Counted from the first letter of the stretch, positions 41,945 through 51,246 are shown. The stretch: DNA of 64,000 nt from Sandaracinus amylolyticus (GCF_021631985.1 NZ_CP070225.1:4836001-4900000), one strand, 5' to 3'. Notes: generated from the letters alone by a model not told the origin. Numbers and translations: made by a program.

Positions 41945-43266
41945 ATGATGACGACATCGTCCTCGGCGTGGTCCCGCGTCTTCGCGGTCGCAGCGCTCTT
42001 CGGGCTCGTCATCACACCGTCGAGCTCGCGCGCCGACGAGCGCACGTTCGAGCGCGGCAGCCTCATCGTCCCGATGGATCTCGCCTACCAGGACACCGGG
42101 CTGTTCCAAGCGTACGGCCTCGTGTTCCAGCTGCTGCGCCAGGACGTGCGCGTGCACTGGGTGATCGATCCCGACAAGACGTGGCACCACGCGCCGTGCG
42201 ACACGCCCGGCGACGAGTGCGCGTGGGACTGCGGCGAAGAAGGCTCGGGCATCAAGTGCTCGTACCCGACCGCGAGCCCCGACTTCTACGCGGCCGCGCG
42301 CGTGCTCTGGGACGGCGATGGCGACGCCGAGGGCACGACGATCACGCGCCACGGCTACCGCGGCGGTCCGTTCGTGATCGACGCCGCCGACGCGACGCGC
42401 GCCCGCGCGATCATCGAGGCGTGGAACGACCCGGCGACGTGGGACGCGAGCCCGTGGGCGCGCCGCACGGTCTTCCACGTCGTGACGGTGCACGAGGCGA
42501 CCGAGGCGTTCGTCGGCGACGTGCGCAAGGAGATGCTCGCCGCCCCGACCATCGCGGTCTTCTCCGACGGCAACGAGGACATCGCGACCGGCTATCTGCG
42601 CGCGGCGGGCATCCCGCAGTCGAGCGGCGCCGAGTTCCCCGCTGCGCGCTGCGCCGCGGGCGCGTGCGGACCGGGCACCGCGAACCCCGACATGCTCACG
42701 GTCGAGAGCGTCATGGGCGACATGGGCACGTGCGACGCGCCCGACCTCGATCATCGAAACGGCGCGCTCTTCACCGACGACGGCGTGCCCGCGTACTGCC
42801 AGATCATGAGCATGCACTGGGGTGTCGCGGACCGTGAGACCGTGCGCTGCGATGGTGGCGCGTGCCCCGCGACGCAGGCCGAGTGCAGCGGCGAGACGTT
42901 CACGTACCACGGGCACGAAGTGGTCGCGGAGGTGCGCCAGTTCCTCTCGTTCCCGACGCACTTCTTCGCCGAGTGCCAGGCGGTGAACGCGTACGAGAAC
43001 ACGGTGCCGAACCCCGCGACTCCGACACGTGCGACGACTGCGCGGTCGCGGGGCAGAGCGCGCCCGAGAACGACGGGCCCGACGCCGATGGCGACGGAAC
43101 CTGCGACGCGGGCGAGACCGGCGACGCCGGGCCCGGCACCGGACCGACGAGCTCGAGCGACGGCTGCGGCTGCCGCGCGGTGGGTGGCCCCTCGCGTGGC
43201 GCGGCGCTCGCGCTGCTCGCGGCGCTCGCGCTGATGCTCGCGATCCGGGCGCGGCGTCCTCGCTGA
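41945..43266 (+). pseudogene. secreted MYXO-CTERM protein, apparently frameshifted near its C-terminus
   Basis: Residues 1-28 are a signal peptide, followed by a 330-residue conserved-looking secreted domain with several Cys (for example PGDECAWDCGEEGSGIKC). Around 43010-43020 the frame shifts: the original frame continues as Arg-rich nonsense to 43234, while the frame ending at 43266 gives DSDTCDDCAVAG, an acidic DADGDGTCDAG linker, then DGCGCR, a hydrophobic helix and a basic end (IRARRPR), a MYXO-CTERM-type sorting tail. Deleting two nucleotides of GCG at 43016-43018 would restore one frame. The indel is either a sequencing error or a recent mutation. ATG 41948, 6 nt after a TAGCGT box, may be the true start instead of 41945. 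Confidence 0.75.
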
Positions 43267-43383
43267 GCACAGGGGTGGCGCCGCGTCACGGATCGGCCTC
43301 GCAGCGCGGCGCGTCTCCCCGCGTCCGGCACGTCGATCCGCGGTGCCGCGCGCTGGCCGCGTCGTTGCAGCGCGCGCTCGGCG

Positions 43384-45096
43384 ATGAGCGAGCCGAGCGT
43401 CGCATTCTGTCGCGGGCACGGCGGAGCGCGGATCGCGTACGCGACGTGGGGTGAAGGTCCGGTGCTCGTCGTGGTGCCGGGCTGGCTCAGCCACCTCGAG
43501 CTGCAGTGGCACTACCTCGGCATGCACGATCTCTACGCGCGGCTCGCGCGATCGTTCCAGCTGGTCTTCTACGATCGGCGCGGCGTCGGGCTCTCGCAGC
43601 GGGCGCGCGACGACTTCTCGCTCGAAGGAGAGATCGTCGATCTCGACGCGGTGATCGCGCGCGTCACCGACGGACCGGTCGCGATGTTCGGCTCGTCGCA
43701 CGGCGGCGCGATCGCGATCGCGTACGCCGCGACACATCCCGAGCGGGTCCACCGCCTCGCGCTCTATGGGACCTTCGCGCGGGGCGCCGACGTCGCGCGT
43801 CCCGACGTGCAGCGCTCGCTCGACGCGCTCGTCCGCGCGAGCTGGGGCCTCGGCTCGCGCACGCTCGCGTCGATCTTCGTGCCCAACGCGCCCGATCCCG
43901 CGTTTTTCGACGACCTCGTGCGGTTCCAGCGCGAGTCGACGGATCGCGAGACCGCCGCGCGCCTGCTCTCGATGTCGTTCGAGCTCGACGTGAGCGATCG
44001 ACTGCGCGACGTGCACGCGCCCACGCTCGTCATCGCGCGCCGCCACGATCACGCGATGGCGAGCCGCCTCTCGGTCGGGATCGCGTCGGAGATCGACGGC
44101 GCGCGCCTCGTGATGCTCGAGGGCGACGTGCACTTCCCGTGGCTCGGCGACTGGGCGACGATCGCGCAGCTGCTCGAGGACTTCTTGGGCGCGCGTCCCG
44201 CCTCGGTCCCGGCCGAGCCCTCGCACCACGACGCACCGCGCGAGGCGTGGCGCGAGTTCCGCGTGCTGCACTATCGCGTGCGGCGCGATCCCGAGGAGAG
44301 CACGTTCCGCGTCGCGCTCGCGCAGATCGGCGAGCCCGCCGACATGCCGCAGCCCAGCGCGAGCGGCCTGTATCGCCTCGCGCCCGAGCGCGTCGACGCG
44401 GTGCGCGCGAAGGTCGCGTCGTACGTCGCGAGCGCGGCGGAGCGCGGGGCGCGCATCGTCGTGTTCCCCGAGATGAGCGTCGATCTCGGGCACGACGCGC
44501 TCGCGGCCGAGGTGAACGAGCTCGCGCGCCTGCACCGCGTGATGATCGTCTCGGGCGGGCACCACGACGAAGCGACGCGCACCAACGTGTGCGTCGTGAT
44601 CGGGCCCGAGGGCGAGCTGTGGCGACAGCGCAAGCACGTGCCCGCGGCCATGCGCGTCGCCGGCGCGGTGGTGGAGGAGCCGATCGAGATCCCGCTGCAG
44701 CCGCTCTTCGTCGTCGCATCGACCGGGATCGGCCGGATCGCGATCGCGGTGTGCCGCGACTTCCTCGATCTCGATCTGCGCGTCGCGCTGAAGAACACCG
44801 AGCCGCCGATCGATCTCCTGATCAACCCCGCGTTCACGATGGTCACCTCGGACTTCGAGACCGCGCACGCCGAGGCGCGACGCGCGCTCTACGCGTGCAC
44901 GCTCTTCTGCAACTTCGCCGCGTTCGGCGGCTCGCTCGCGACCTCGCCCGACAAGGGCGCGCCGCGCATCGTGATCCCCCGCGGCGAAGAGCGCCTCGAG
45001 GTGCTCGAGGTGCCGCTCTTCGAGATGCGCGCCGAGCGACGCGCCTGGGACCAGCGCGCGCACGCGCGCTTCGTACAGAGCACGCGCCGGGCGTGA
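43384..45096 (+). CDS. alpha/beta-hydrolase fused to carbon-nitrogen hydrolase (nitrilase fold)
   Basis: 570 residues. Residues 1-275 are an alpha/beta-hydrolase: GWLSHLELQW oxyanion region, nucleophile elbow G103-S-S105-H-G107, and a late His in GDVHFPWLGD. Residues about 310-550 are a carbon-nitrogen hydrolase with the Glu-Lys-Cys triad at E363 (VFPEMSVD), K417 (RQRKHVP) and C457 (AVCRDFLD). Both active sites look complete. The first half could cleave an ester, lactone or amide and the second an amide or nitrile of the product, but the substrate is unknown. No ribosome site or -10 box is clear before ATG 43384. Encoded alone. Confidence 0.88.
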   Translation: MSEPSVAFCRGHGGARIAYATWGEGPVLVVVPGWLSHLELQWHYLGMHDLYARLARSFQLVFYDRRGVGLSQRARDDFSLEGEIVDLDAVIARVTDGPVAMFGSSHGGAIAIAYAATHPERVHRLALYGTFARGADVARPDVQRSLDALVRASWGLGSRTLASIFVPNAPDPAFFDDLVRFQRESTDRETAARLLSMSFELDVSDRLRDVHAPTLVIARRHDHAMASRLSVGIASEIDGARLVMLEGDVHFPWLGDWATIAQLLEDFLGARPASVPAEPSHHDAPREAWREFRVLHYRVRRDPEESTFRVALAQIGEPADMPQPSASGLYRLAPERVDAVRAKVASYVASAAERGARIVVFPEMSVDLGHDALAAEVNELARLHRVMIVSGGHHDEATRTNVCVVIGPEGELWRQRKHVPAAMRVAGAVVEEPIEIPLQPLFVVASTGIGRIAIAVCRDFLDLDLRVALKNTEPPIDLLINPAFTMVTSDFETAHAEARRALYACTLFCNFAAFGGSLATSPDKGAPRIVIPRGEERLEVLEVPLFEMRAERRAWDQRAHARFVQSTRRA

Positions 45097-45384
45097 TCAA
45101 GGCACCGCGTCCACCGCGAGGGTGCGCTCGAGCCGCAGCATCACGCTCTGCCCCGCGCGCACCAGCCCCACGCGCGGCGAGTCGAGGTCGAGCATCATCG
45201 CGAACGCGATCCCGATCAGCAGCGGCACCAGCGTGAGCGAGACGAAGCTGCGCCTCCGATCGAGCCCGCACAGGAACGCAGTCACGCTGATCGCGACGAT
45301 CGCGACCGCCATCACCACCATCGGGATCGACGCGGGCACGTGCGCGCGCACCGCGATCCAGCGCGACGACTCGAGATCGATCAC
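45097..45384 (-). CDS. C-terminal part of a DUF4239 (bestrophin-like) membrane protein
   Basis: 95 residues beginning VIDLESSRWIAVRAHVPASI with two membrane segments and a final LDLDSPRVGLVRAGQSVM stretch. This is the second half of the DUF4239 family, whose first half is encoded immediately upstream in another frame. The possible GTG start overlaps the upstream stop by 4 nt (GTGA). It could be a coupled second polypeptide or the remains of a single gene broken by loss of one C within a CC/CCC run near 45385. Confidence 0.6.
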   Translation of the reverse strand: MIDLESSRWIAVRAHVPASIPMVVMAVAIVAISVTAFLCGLDRRRSFVSLTLVPLLIGIAFAMMLDLDSPRVGLVRAGQSVMLRLERTLAVDAVP

Positions 45385-45878
45385 CTGGTGAGCGACTCCG
45401 CGAAGCGCGCGCCGGCGATCGAGTGGGGATCGGCGCGCATCACCTCGACCGCGTGCGCCCACATCTCGCGGTGCAGCGCCGCCGCGCGCTCGGTGAGGCG
45501 CTCGTCGAGCTCGAGATCGGTGCCCGCGTCGTAGAGCTCGATGCGCGCCCGCACGTACTGGCGGAAGAGCGCCGCGAGCTCGCTCGCGTGGGGCTCGGGG
45601 AGCCACTTCGAGCGCAGATATGCGGTCCCGATCGCGTTCGACTCCGCGAGGATCAGCGCGCGACGGCCCGAGAAGCGCTCCTCCGCCATCGAGGTCGCGA
45701 ACGCGAGCAGGAGGCCGAGCAGCGCGAGCGTCGCGGCTTGCATCGCGCCGAGCTCGCTGCGCTGCGCGGCGTCGACGCGGTCGGCGCGGCGACGTCCCCA
45801 CGCGAAGCTCGCCTCCGCCGCGATCAGCAGCACGACGATCGCCGCGATCTCGGCGATGACGATGGCGTCGGGGCGCAC
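45381..45878 (-). CDS. N-terminal part of a DUF4239 (bestrophin-like) membrane protein
   Basis: 165 residues with two membrane segments (about 6-26 and 46-64) and the family's SGRRALILAESNAIGTAYLRS motif. It stops at FAESLTR, just where family members continue into the half encoded by 45097-45384. Intact members are about 250-260 residues, matching the sum of the two parts. Function of the family is unknown; an ion-channel-like role has been suggested from similarity to bestrophin. GTG start. Confidence 0.65.
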   Translation of the reverse strand: MRPDAIVIAEIAAIVVLLIAAEASFAWGRRRADRVDAAQRSELGAMQAATLALLGLLLAFATSMAEERFSGRRALILAESNAIGTAYLRSKWLPEPHASELAALFRQYVRARIELYDAGTDLELDERLTERAAALHREMWAHAVEVMRADPHSIAGARFAESLTR

Positions 45879-45930
45879 TCACTCTCGCCATCGCCCCGCG
45901 GCCCCGCGCGCGCACGTCCGCGCTTCGCGA

Positions 45931-46842
45931 TCAGCGCCCGTACGGACCGACGCCGAGGAGCAGCGGCCGCGCCGGACCCGACCAGCGCTCGAGGAGCCGT
46001 CGCCTCGCCGCCTCGGGCCGCACCCGCACGAGCCAGCGCAGCGCCTCGTCGGGCCGGTCGCGGGACGCCGCGGCGTGCGCGCGCACCAGCGCGTCGAGCG
46101 CCGCTGGGATCCCGTGCGCGGGAGGGTCCGCGGGGAGCTTCGTCTCGGCGTCGATCCAGCGGCCATCGGCGCCTTCGATCAGGGCGCTCACGCACGCGGC
46201 GAGGTCCGCAGCGTCGCGCTCCTGCGCGGCGGGGACGGTCCCGATCACGCGCCGCGCCGCGTCGGGGGCGTCCTCCTCGAGCAGGACCAGCGCGCGCAGC
46301 GCGACCACCTGCGTCGCGACGGCAGCGATCGGATCGCGCCCCACCACGCCGAGCAGCGGGATCGCGTGGTCGGCCCGCCCCATCACCAGCAGGGCGCTCA
46401 CGTCGCCGATCACGTCTCGGGCGTGATCCTCGCGCGCCGCCGGTGTCGCCGCCTCCGCGCTCGCCCGGGCCCGCGCCCGCATCCGCGGCAGCACCGTCGC
46501 CGGGTCGCCCCCCTGGAGCACCCACCGCCGATCGCGCGCGTTCTTCGTCGCGCCCGCGATCGTCCGCGCGATCCCCCACGACGCGAGCAGCACCCCGGGG
46601 ACGCAGAGCCCGACCGCCACCTGCACCAGCTCGCCGCGCGTCCCGCTGAACATCCCGGAGAGCGCGCAGAGCAGCCCCGGCGCGGTCACGAGCGCTGCGG
46701 TCACCACGATCCCCCGCTGCACGATCGCCCGATCGACGCGCAGCCGGTGCCGCCGGGCGGCCACCACGATCGCCCCCCACGCCGCCCCTCCGAAGGCCAG
46801 CGCGATCGCGATCACCGCCAAGAGGCCCGCCGAACCCTCCAT
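45931..46842 (-). CDS. membrane protein with helical cytoplasmic domain
   Basis: 303 residues. Two or three N-terminal membrane segments (about 5-25, 45-67, 75-95), then a helical region rich in Ala and Arg (110-303), possibly TPR-like. No recognised family. ATG 46842 with AGAAGGG about 7 nt upstream. Divergent from the TPR protein gene over 96 bp. Confidence 0.7.
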   Translation of the reverse strand: MEGSAGLLAVIAIALAFGGAAWGAIVVAARRHRLRVDRAIVQRGIVVTAALVTAPGLLCALSGMFSGTRGELVQVAVGLCVPGVLLASWGIARTIAGATKNARDRRWVLQGGDPATVLPRMRARARASAEAATPAAREDHARDVIGDVSALLVMGRADHAIPLLGVVGRDPIAAVATQVVALRALVLLEEDAPDAARRVIGTVPAAQERDAADLAACVSALIEGADGRWIDAETKLPADPPAHGIPAALDALVRAHAAASRDRPDEALRWLVRVRPEAARRRLLERWSGPARPLLLGVGPYGR

Positions 46843-46924
46843 CGTCGCCCTTCTTGGCCCGCCCGCGGCCCTCCGCGCCAGGCGAGCACCGCGCGGCACC
46901 TGGCGCCCTCGCTCGGGGATCGGG

Positions 46925-46930
46925 TAACGT
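46925..46930 (+). promoter_or_regulatory. putative -10 element of a leaderless transcript
   Basis: TAACGT, 8 nt before the ATG at 46939; no Shine-Dalgarno sequence. Confidence 0.45.
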
Positions 46931-46938
46931 GCCTGCGG

Positions 46939-47787
46939 ATGGACCCGCTCCGGGGGTGCCGACGAACCCGCGTGGCCGTGCTCTCGGCCTTGCTCGCGCT
47001 CGCACCGATGACGGTCGGGCCACGTCGCGCGCACGCCCAGGACTCCGCCCCCCTCGGCCAGGCGACCGAGCTCGCGACCTCGGTCGCGGCGCCTCCACGC
47101 GATACCCCCCGCGAGGCGATCGAGCTCTTCCAGCGCGCCCGCGAGCACTACCAGCACGGGCGCTACGAGGCCGCCGCGACCGATCTCGAGCAGGCCCTCG
47201 CCATCGATCCCGAGTCGCCGACGCTCCTCTACAACCTCGGGCGCGTCTACGAGCTCTGGGGCGAGCACGACCGCGCGATCGCCACCTACGAGCGCTATCT
47301 GCGGGTGATCCCGCCCGACGACGCGGCCGAGCGCGAGCGCACCGAGGCCGCCGTCCAGCGCCTCCGCGGCGCGCGCTCCTACGTGCGCCCCGACGAGGAG
47401 ATCTACTCGCGCCCGATCTACGTCTCGCAGCGCGGCGTCGACGACGAGCTCTTCTGGGCGACGCTCACCGCGGGCGCGGTGATCACGGTCGGCGCCGTCG
47501 GGCTCGCGCTGGCGATGGTGCTGGTGCGCGACGACGCGACGCGCTTTCAGATCGGCGCCGACGGCGAGCTCTCCGATCTCGATGCGCGCTTCGAGACCGT
47601 CGACACGCTCGCGCTCACGACCGACATCGTCGGCGCGGTCGGCGGCGTCACCCTGCTCAGCGCGGGCCTGCTCTGGCTGCTGCGCGAGCGCACCGTCGAG
47701 CTCTACCCGAGCTCCGCGCCGCTGCGCGTCGACGTCTCGGCCGATCCCCGTGGCGGCGGCGGTCTCGCCGTGCGAGGTGCGTTCTGA
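46939..47787 (+). CDS. exported TPR protein with C-terminal membrane segments
   Basis: 282 residues: signal peptide (about 1-34), TPR repeats (about 55-140: AREHYQHGRYEAAATDLEQA, LYNLGRVYELWGEHDRAIAT), then two hydrophobic segments (about 177-197 and 233-253). Such TPR proteins are common envelope assembly scaffolds in myxobacteria. Overlaps the MopE-like lipoprotein gene by 1 nt (TGATG). Confidence 0.8.
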   Translation: MDPLRGCRRTRVAVLSALLALAPMTVGPRRAHAQDSAPLGQATELATSVAAPPRDTPREAIELFQRAREHYQHGRYEAAATDLEQALAIDPESPTLLYNLGRVYELWGEHDRAIATYERYLRVIPPDDAAERERTEAAVQRLRGARSYVRPDEEIYSRPIYVSQRGVDDELFWATLTAGAVITVGAVGLALAMVLVRDDATRFQIGADGELSDLDARFETVDTLALTTDIVGAVGGVTLLSAGLLWLLRERTVELYPSSAPLRVDVSADPRGGGGLAVRGAF

Positions 47788-49202
47788 TGCGCGCCACGAC
47801 CGCGATCGCATCGGCGATGATCGCGACGATCGCGATCGGGTGCTCCGTGCTCAACCCGGGCGCGCCCGACGACGTGGCGTGCACGCTGCGCCGCGACGGG
47901 AGCGATCCCTGCCTCGAGCTGGGCCGCGCGTGCGTCGAGGGCTTCTGTCGATCGCGCGAGGTCTGCAACGGCACCGACGACGACCTCGACGGCCGCACCG
48001 ACGAGGGCCCGGAGAGCGATCGCGACGCCGACGGGTTCACCTGGTGCGGCGGCGGCAACGCCGCGTTCGCCGACTGCGACGACGAGGACCCCGCGGTCCA
48101 TCCCGCCGATCCCTCCCGCGGCATCGCCGCGCCCGACGAGGTCTGCGACGGCCGTGACAACCAGTGCGACGGCACCGACGTCGATCTGATCGAGGCCGCG
48201 AATTGCATCGCGCCGCAGCGCTGCAGCCGCAGCGAGGGCGCGTGCGTGAACCCGCTCTGCACGTACCCGGAGTTCCGCTGCCCCGACGGATTCCAGTGCT
48301 CCGACGGCGCGTGCGTCCCCGGCGACTGCCAGCGCACCGGGTGCACGCCGGGCCAGGTCTGCGATCCCGTCACCCGTGCGTGCGTCGATCCGCTGCCCCC
48401 CGGCGCGACCTGCGAGACCGACGCGCAGTGCGCCGATCGCGTCTGCATGCCGGCGCGCGAGGCGCTCGCCCTCGAGACCGGCCTCGACGCGGGCACGCGC
48501 CGCATCTGCACCCGCGCGTGCTGCGACGATCGCGACTGCCCCGCGGGTCAGGCCTGCTGGGCGCCGGGCACCGGCGCGCGCGGCTGCGTCGATCGCGAGC
48601 TGCTCCAGCAGGGGAGCCTCGGCGCGCCGACGGCGGAGGAGCGCACCTGCTCGGACGCGATCGCCTGCGAGCCCTCGCAGTGTCTGCCCTTCGAGTACGA
48701 CGCGTACGATCGCCTGCGATTCGGCTTCGTGTGCGCGGGCAACACCGCGCGCCGCGACGCCGGCGCGTGCCGCAGCAACTCGCAGTGCGAGTCGGGGATC
48801 TGCCTCTTCGGCCACGAATTCTGGAGCTGGGCGGAGTTCCGCACCGTCGAGTCGGGGCCCTGCAGCGGCGCGTGCCGCACCCTCGCGGACTGCCGGCGCT
48901 TCGAGGACGGCTGGAACCAGTCGACCGACTCCGCGCTGTCCGGTGAGGTCGTCGAGATGGGCTGCCTCACCGCGCGCTTCACCGACACCACCGACTTCAC
49001 CCAGGCGTGCTTCGAGTCGAGCGGCCGGGCGGCGGGCGAGGCGTGCACGACCAACGTCGACTGCCTCGAGCGCGGATGCATCGACGGCATCTGCCGCGCG
49101 ACGTGCTGCAGCAACGCGGACTGCGGGAGCGACATCTGCCGGCCCTTCGTCGACGGGGATCACTGGGAGATGCGCTGCGCGCCGCCTCTCCAGATCCTCT
49201 GA
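47787..49202 (+). CDS. MopE-like Cys-rich metal-binding lipoprotein
   Basis: 471 residues. Signal with lipobox IAIGC (Cys19). The CNGTDDDLDGRTDEG, DADGF, ADCDDEDPAVHPA and EVCDGRDNQCDG stretch (about 57-135) matches the putative metal-binding motif of MopE-type proteins (copper or calcium). The rest carries many CxxDxxC-type Cys-rich repeats (CETDAQCADRVC, CRSNSQCESGIC, CTTNVDCLERGC). Likely surface-exposed and disulfide-rich. Overlaps the preceding TPR gene by 1 nt, suggesting a shared role at the envelope. Confidence 0.85.
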   Translation: MRATTAIASAMIATIAIGCSVLNPGAPDDVACTLRRDGSDPCLELGRACVEGFCRSREVCNGTDDDLDGRTDEGPESDRDADGFTWCGGGNAAFADCDDEDPAVHPADPSRGIAAPDEVCDGRDNQCDGTDVDLIEAANCIAPQRCSRSEGACVNPLCTYPEFRCPDGFQCSDGACVPGDCQRTGCTPGQVCDPVTRACVDPLPPGATCETDAQCADRVCMPAREALALETGLDAGTRRICTRACCDDRDCPAGQACWAPGTGARGCVDRELLQQGSLGAPTAEERTCSDAIACEPSQCLPFEYDAYDRLRFGFVCAGNTARRDAGACRSNSQCESGICLFGHEFWSWAEFRTVESGPCSGACRTLADCRRFEDGWNQSTDSALSGEVVEMGCLTARFTDTTDFTQACFESSGRAAGEACTTNVDCLERGCIDGICRATCCSNADCGSDICRPFVDGDHWEMRCAPPLQIL

Positions 49203-49262
49203 GGCAAGGCTTCGGCGAGAGGCGCGGGTGGAGGGCGCGGCGCTCGCGGTCTCGCGGCGCCG

Positions 49263-49305
49263 CGTCGTGACTCGTACACGTGCCACGTGCTCGGCACGGC
49301 TGTTC
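49263..49305 (-). repeat. dispersed CACGTG-containing repeat, copy 2 (inverted)
   Basis: On the minus strand this matches the element at 2611-2660: GAACAGCCGTGC, then GAGCACGTGGCACGTG and TCACGACG. It sits in the 187-bp gap before the Ser/Thr kinase gene. Confidence 0.6.
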
Positions 49306-49389
49306 TCTCGCCGTCGGATGCCCCGTGAGCGAAACAGCGCTGCGGGACCGACCAGGCTCGACGGATCCGGTATGCTCCCCGGGCTCCCG

Positions 49390-50982
49390 ATGCGGATCTG
49401 TCCCACCTGCAAGAGCGCGTATCCGACGCGAGGAACGCAGAGCACGTGCCCGCGGGACGGCACGCCGCTGGTCGACGCCGCACAGTTCGCCGCGGAGCGC
49501 TCGGACCCGCTGATCGGCGCCACGCTCGCCGGGCGCTTCCGCATCGTCGCCCGGGTGGGCACCGGCGGGATGGGCACCGTCTATCGCGCCGAGCAAGCCG
49601 GGCTCTCGCGTCAGGTCGCGCTGAAAGTGCTCAAGCGCGAGCTGGTGATCGAGCGCGAGACCGTCGCGCGCTTCCACCGCGAAGCGAAGGCGATGAGCAT
49701 GCTCCTGCACCCGAACACGGTGCGGGTGTTCGACTTCGGCGAGGACCCGGCCACCGGTCACCTCTTCCTCGCGATGGAGCTGCTCGAGGGCGAGCTGCTC
49801 ACCGCGCGCCTCGATCGCGAGGGCGTGCTCGACGTGCGCGAAGCGATCTCGTTCGTGCAGGAGATCCTCCGCTCGCTGCACGAGGCGCACAGCAAGGGCA
49901 TCGTCCATCGCGATCTGAAGCCCGACAACATCTTCCTCGCGCGCATCGAGGGCCACGCGATCCCCGTGGTGAAGGTGCTCGACTTCGGCATCGCGAAGGT
50001 CTGGCGCGAAGAGGGGAAGATCGATCAGCTCGAGACGCAGGCGGGCACGGTGTTCGGGACGCCGCGCTACATGTCGCCCGAGCAGGCCCAGGGGAAGGCG
50101 CTCGATCCCCGCAGCGACCTCTACTCGGTCGGCATCCTGCTCTTCCAGCTGCTCACCGGGCGCCCGCCCTTCGTCGACGAGGACGCGGTCGTCGTGATGG
50201 CGAAGCACATCCGCGATCGCCCCGAGGCCCCACGGCGCGCCGCGCCCGATCGCCCGATCCCCGCGAGCCTCGAGCGCGTGGTGCTGCGCTCGATGGAGAA
50301 GGACCCCGAGGACCGCTACGCGAGCGCCGACGAGTTCGAGCGCGCGCTGGGCGCGGTGCTCGCCGACGTCGACGCCGCGAAGGCCGCGCTCGAGAGCGGG
50401 CGTCGTCCGATGTTCGTGCCGCGGGTCGCAGATCTGCCGCGGGTGCCGCTCGCGATCGGCGCGGGCGTGGTCGGCGTCGCGATGGTGGTCGCGGTGGTGA
50501 TGGTCGCGTCGGCAGGATCGGGCGCGCCGCCGGTCGAGACCGCGACCGAGCTCACCGTGATCGACACCGGCACCGCCGAGCCCGCGGCGCCGAGCACGCC
50601 GCCGCCCGCCGCGATCGCGGTGACGCCGACCACCACGCGCCACGTCGTGGTCGACAGCGAGCCCCCGGGCGCCGAGGTGTGGCGCGATGGATCGCGCGTC
50701 GGCACCACGCCGCATGCGCTCGACGTGGGCGCGAGCGAGCACGGCACGCTCGAGCTGCGCCTCGACGGCCACGAGAGCGCGACGCTGGAGCTCGCGAGCG
50801 CGGCCTCGACCCAGACCGTCACCCTGGTGCCGCAGCGCCGGGTCGCGCGACGTGGCAGCGGCTCGGAGCGAGCGCGACCGGCGCGCGAGACCGCCACGCC
50901 CGAGCCGACGCCGGTGACGGCCACGACGGTGAGCGCACCGCCGCCGCGCCCGCAGCGCGATCCCTACGAGCGCTTCGACTGA
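49390..50982 (+). CDS. Ser/Thr protein kinase with zinc-ribbon N-terminus and PEGA tail
   Basis: 530 residues. N-terminal zinc-ribbon-like C4PTC7...C20PRDG, kinase domain about 50-330 with G57TGGMG62, K79, HRDLKPDN (173-180), DFG (198-200) and PEQA in the activation region, one membrane segment (about 351-375), Thr/Pro-rich linker, and an extracytoplasmic PEGA domain (about 418-480). All catalytic residues are present. Typical myxobacterial membrane kinase for development or envelope signalling. ATG 49390 is chosen because it starts just before the ribbon; ATG 49372 in frame is an alternative. TATGCT at 49371-49376 could be its -10. Confidence 0.93.
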   Translation: MRICPTCKSAYPTRGTQSTCPRDGTPLVDAAQFAAERSDPLIGATLAGRFRIVARVGTGGMGTVYRAEQAGLSRQVALKVLKRELVIERETVARFHREAKAMSMLLHPNTVRVFDFGEDPATGHLFLAMELLEGELLTARLDREGVLDVREAISFVQEILRSLHEAHSKGIVHRDLKPDNIFLARIEGHAIPVVKVLDFGIAKVWREEGKIDQLETQAGTVFGTPRYMSPEQAQGKALDPRSDLYSVGILLFQLLTGRPPFVDEDAVVVMAKHIRDRPEAPRRAAPDRPIPASLERVVLRSMEKDPEDRYASADEFERALGAVLADVDAAKAALESGRRPMFVPRVADLPRVPLAIGAGVVGVAMVVAVVMVASAGSGAPPVETATELTVIDTGTAEPAAPSTPPPAAIAVTPTTTRHVVVDSEPPGAEVWRDGSRVGTTPHALDVGASEHGTLELRLDGHESATLELASAASTQTVTLVPQRRVARRGSGSERARPARETATPEPTPVTATTVSAPPPRPQRDPYERFD

Positions 50983-51033
50983 GGATCGAACACGTCCGAG
51001 CGCGTCGCGCGAGGACGAGGCGGGCCTCTGCGC

Positions 51034-51246
51034 TCACCAGGGCACGGGGCCGTTCTCGTCGAAGAAACCGCCGGTGGGGCCGTCCGGGCCCACCGTTGCC
51101 AGCGCGACGATCACCCGCGCGCCATCCGCGGCGGTCCGGGGGATCGGGATGCCGAGCGGCTTGTTGAAGTCCGTGTCGCAGAACCCCGGAGTGACCGCGT
51201 TGACCTTGATGCCGAGCGCCGCGAGCTCCTTCGCGTACTGGACACG
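51034..51246 (-). pseudogene. C-terminal remnant of a short-chain dehydrogenase (SDR)
   Basis: About 70 residues (VQYAKELAALGIKVNAVTPG, then an ADGARVIVALATVGPDGP segment and the end FFDENGPVPW) correspond to the last quarter of an SDR enzyme, including the active-site Lys region (YAKEL) and the VNAVTPG strand. The NAD-binding Rossmann part and catalytic Ser are absent; further upstream the frame has no family resemblance and runs into the divergent lipoprotein gene. A decayed or truncated gene. Confidence 0.75.

Noticed and set aside
38902-42837. 1311-residue plus-strand open frame
   Set aside because: Runs antisense to sppA and through other genes; composition is Arg/His/Asp low complexity with no motifs.
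40283-43270. 995-residue minus-strand open frame
   Set aside because: Shadow of sppA and the MYXO-CTERM gene in the wrong phase.
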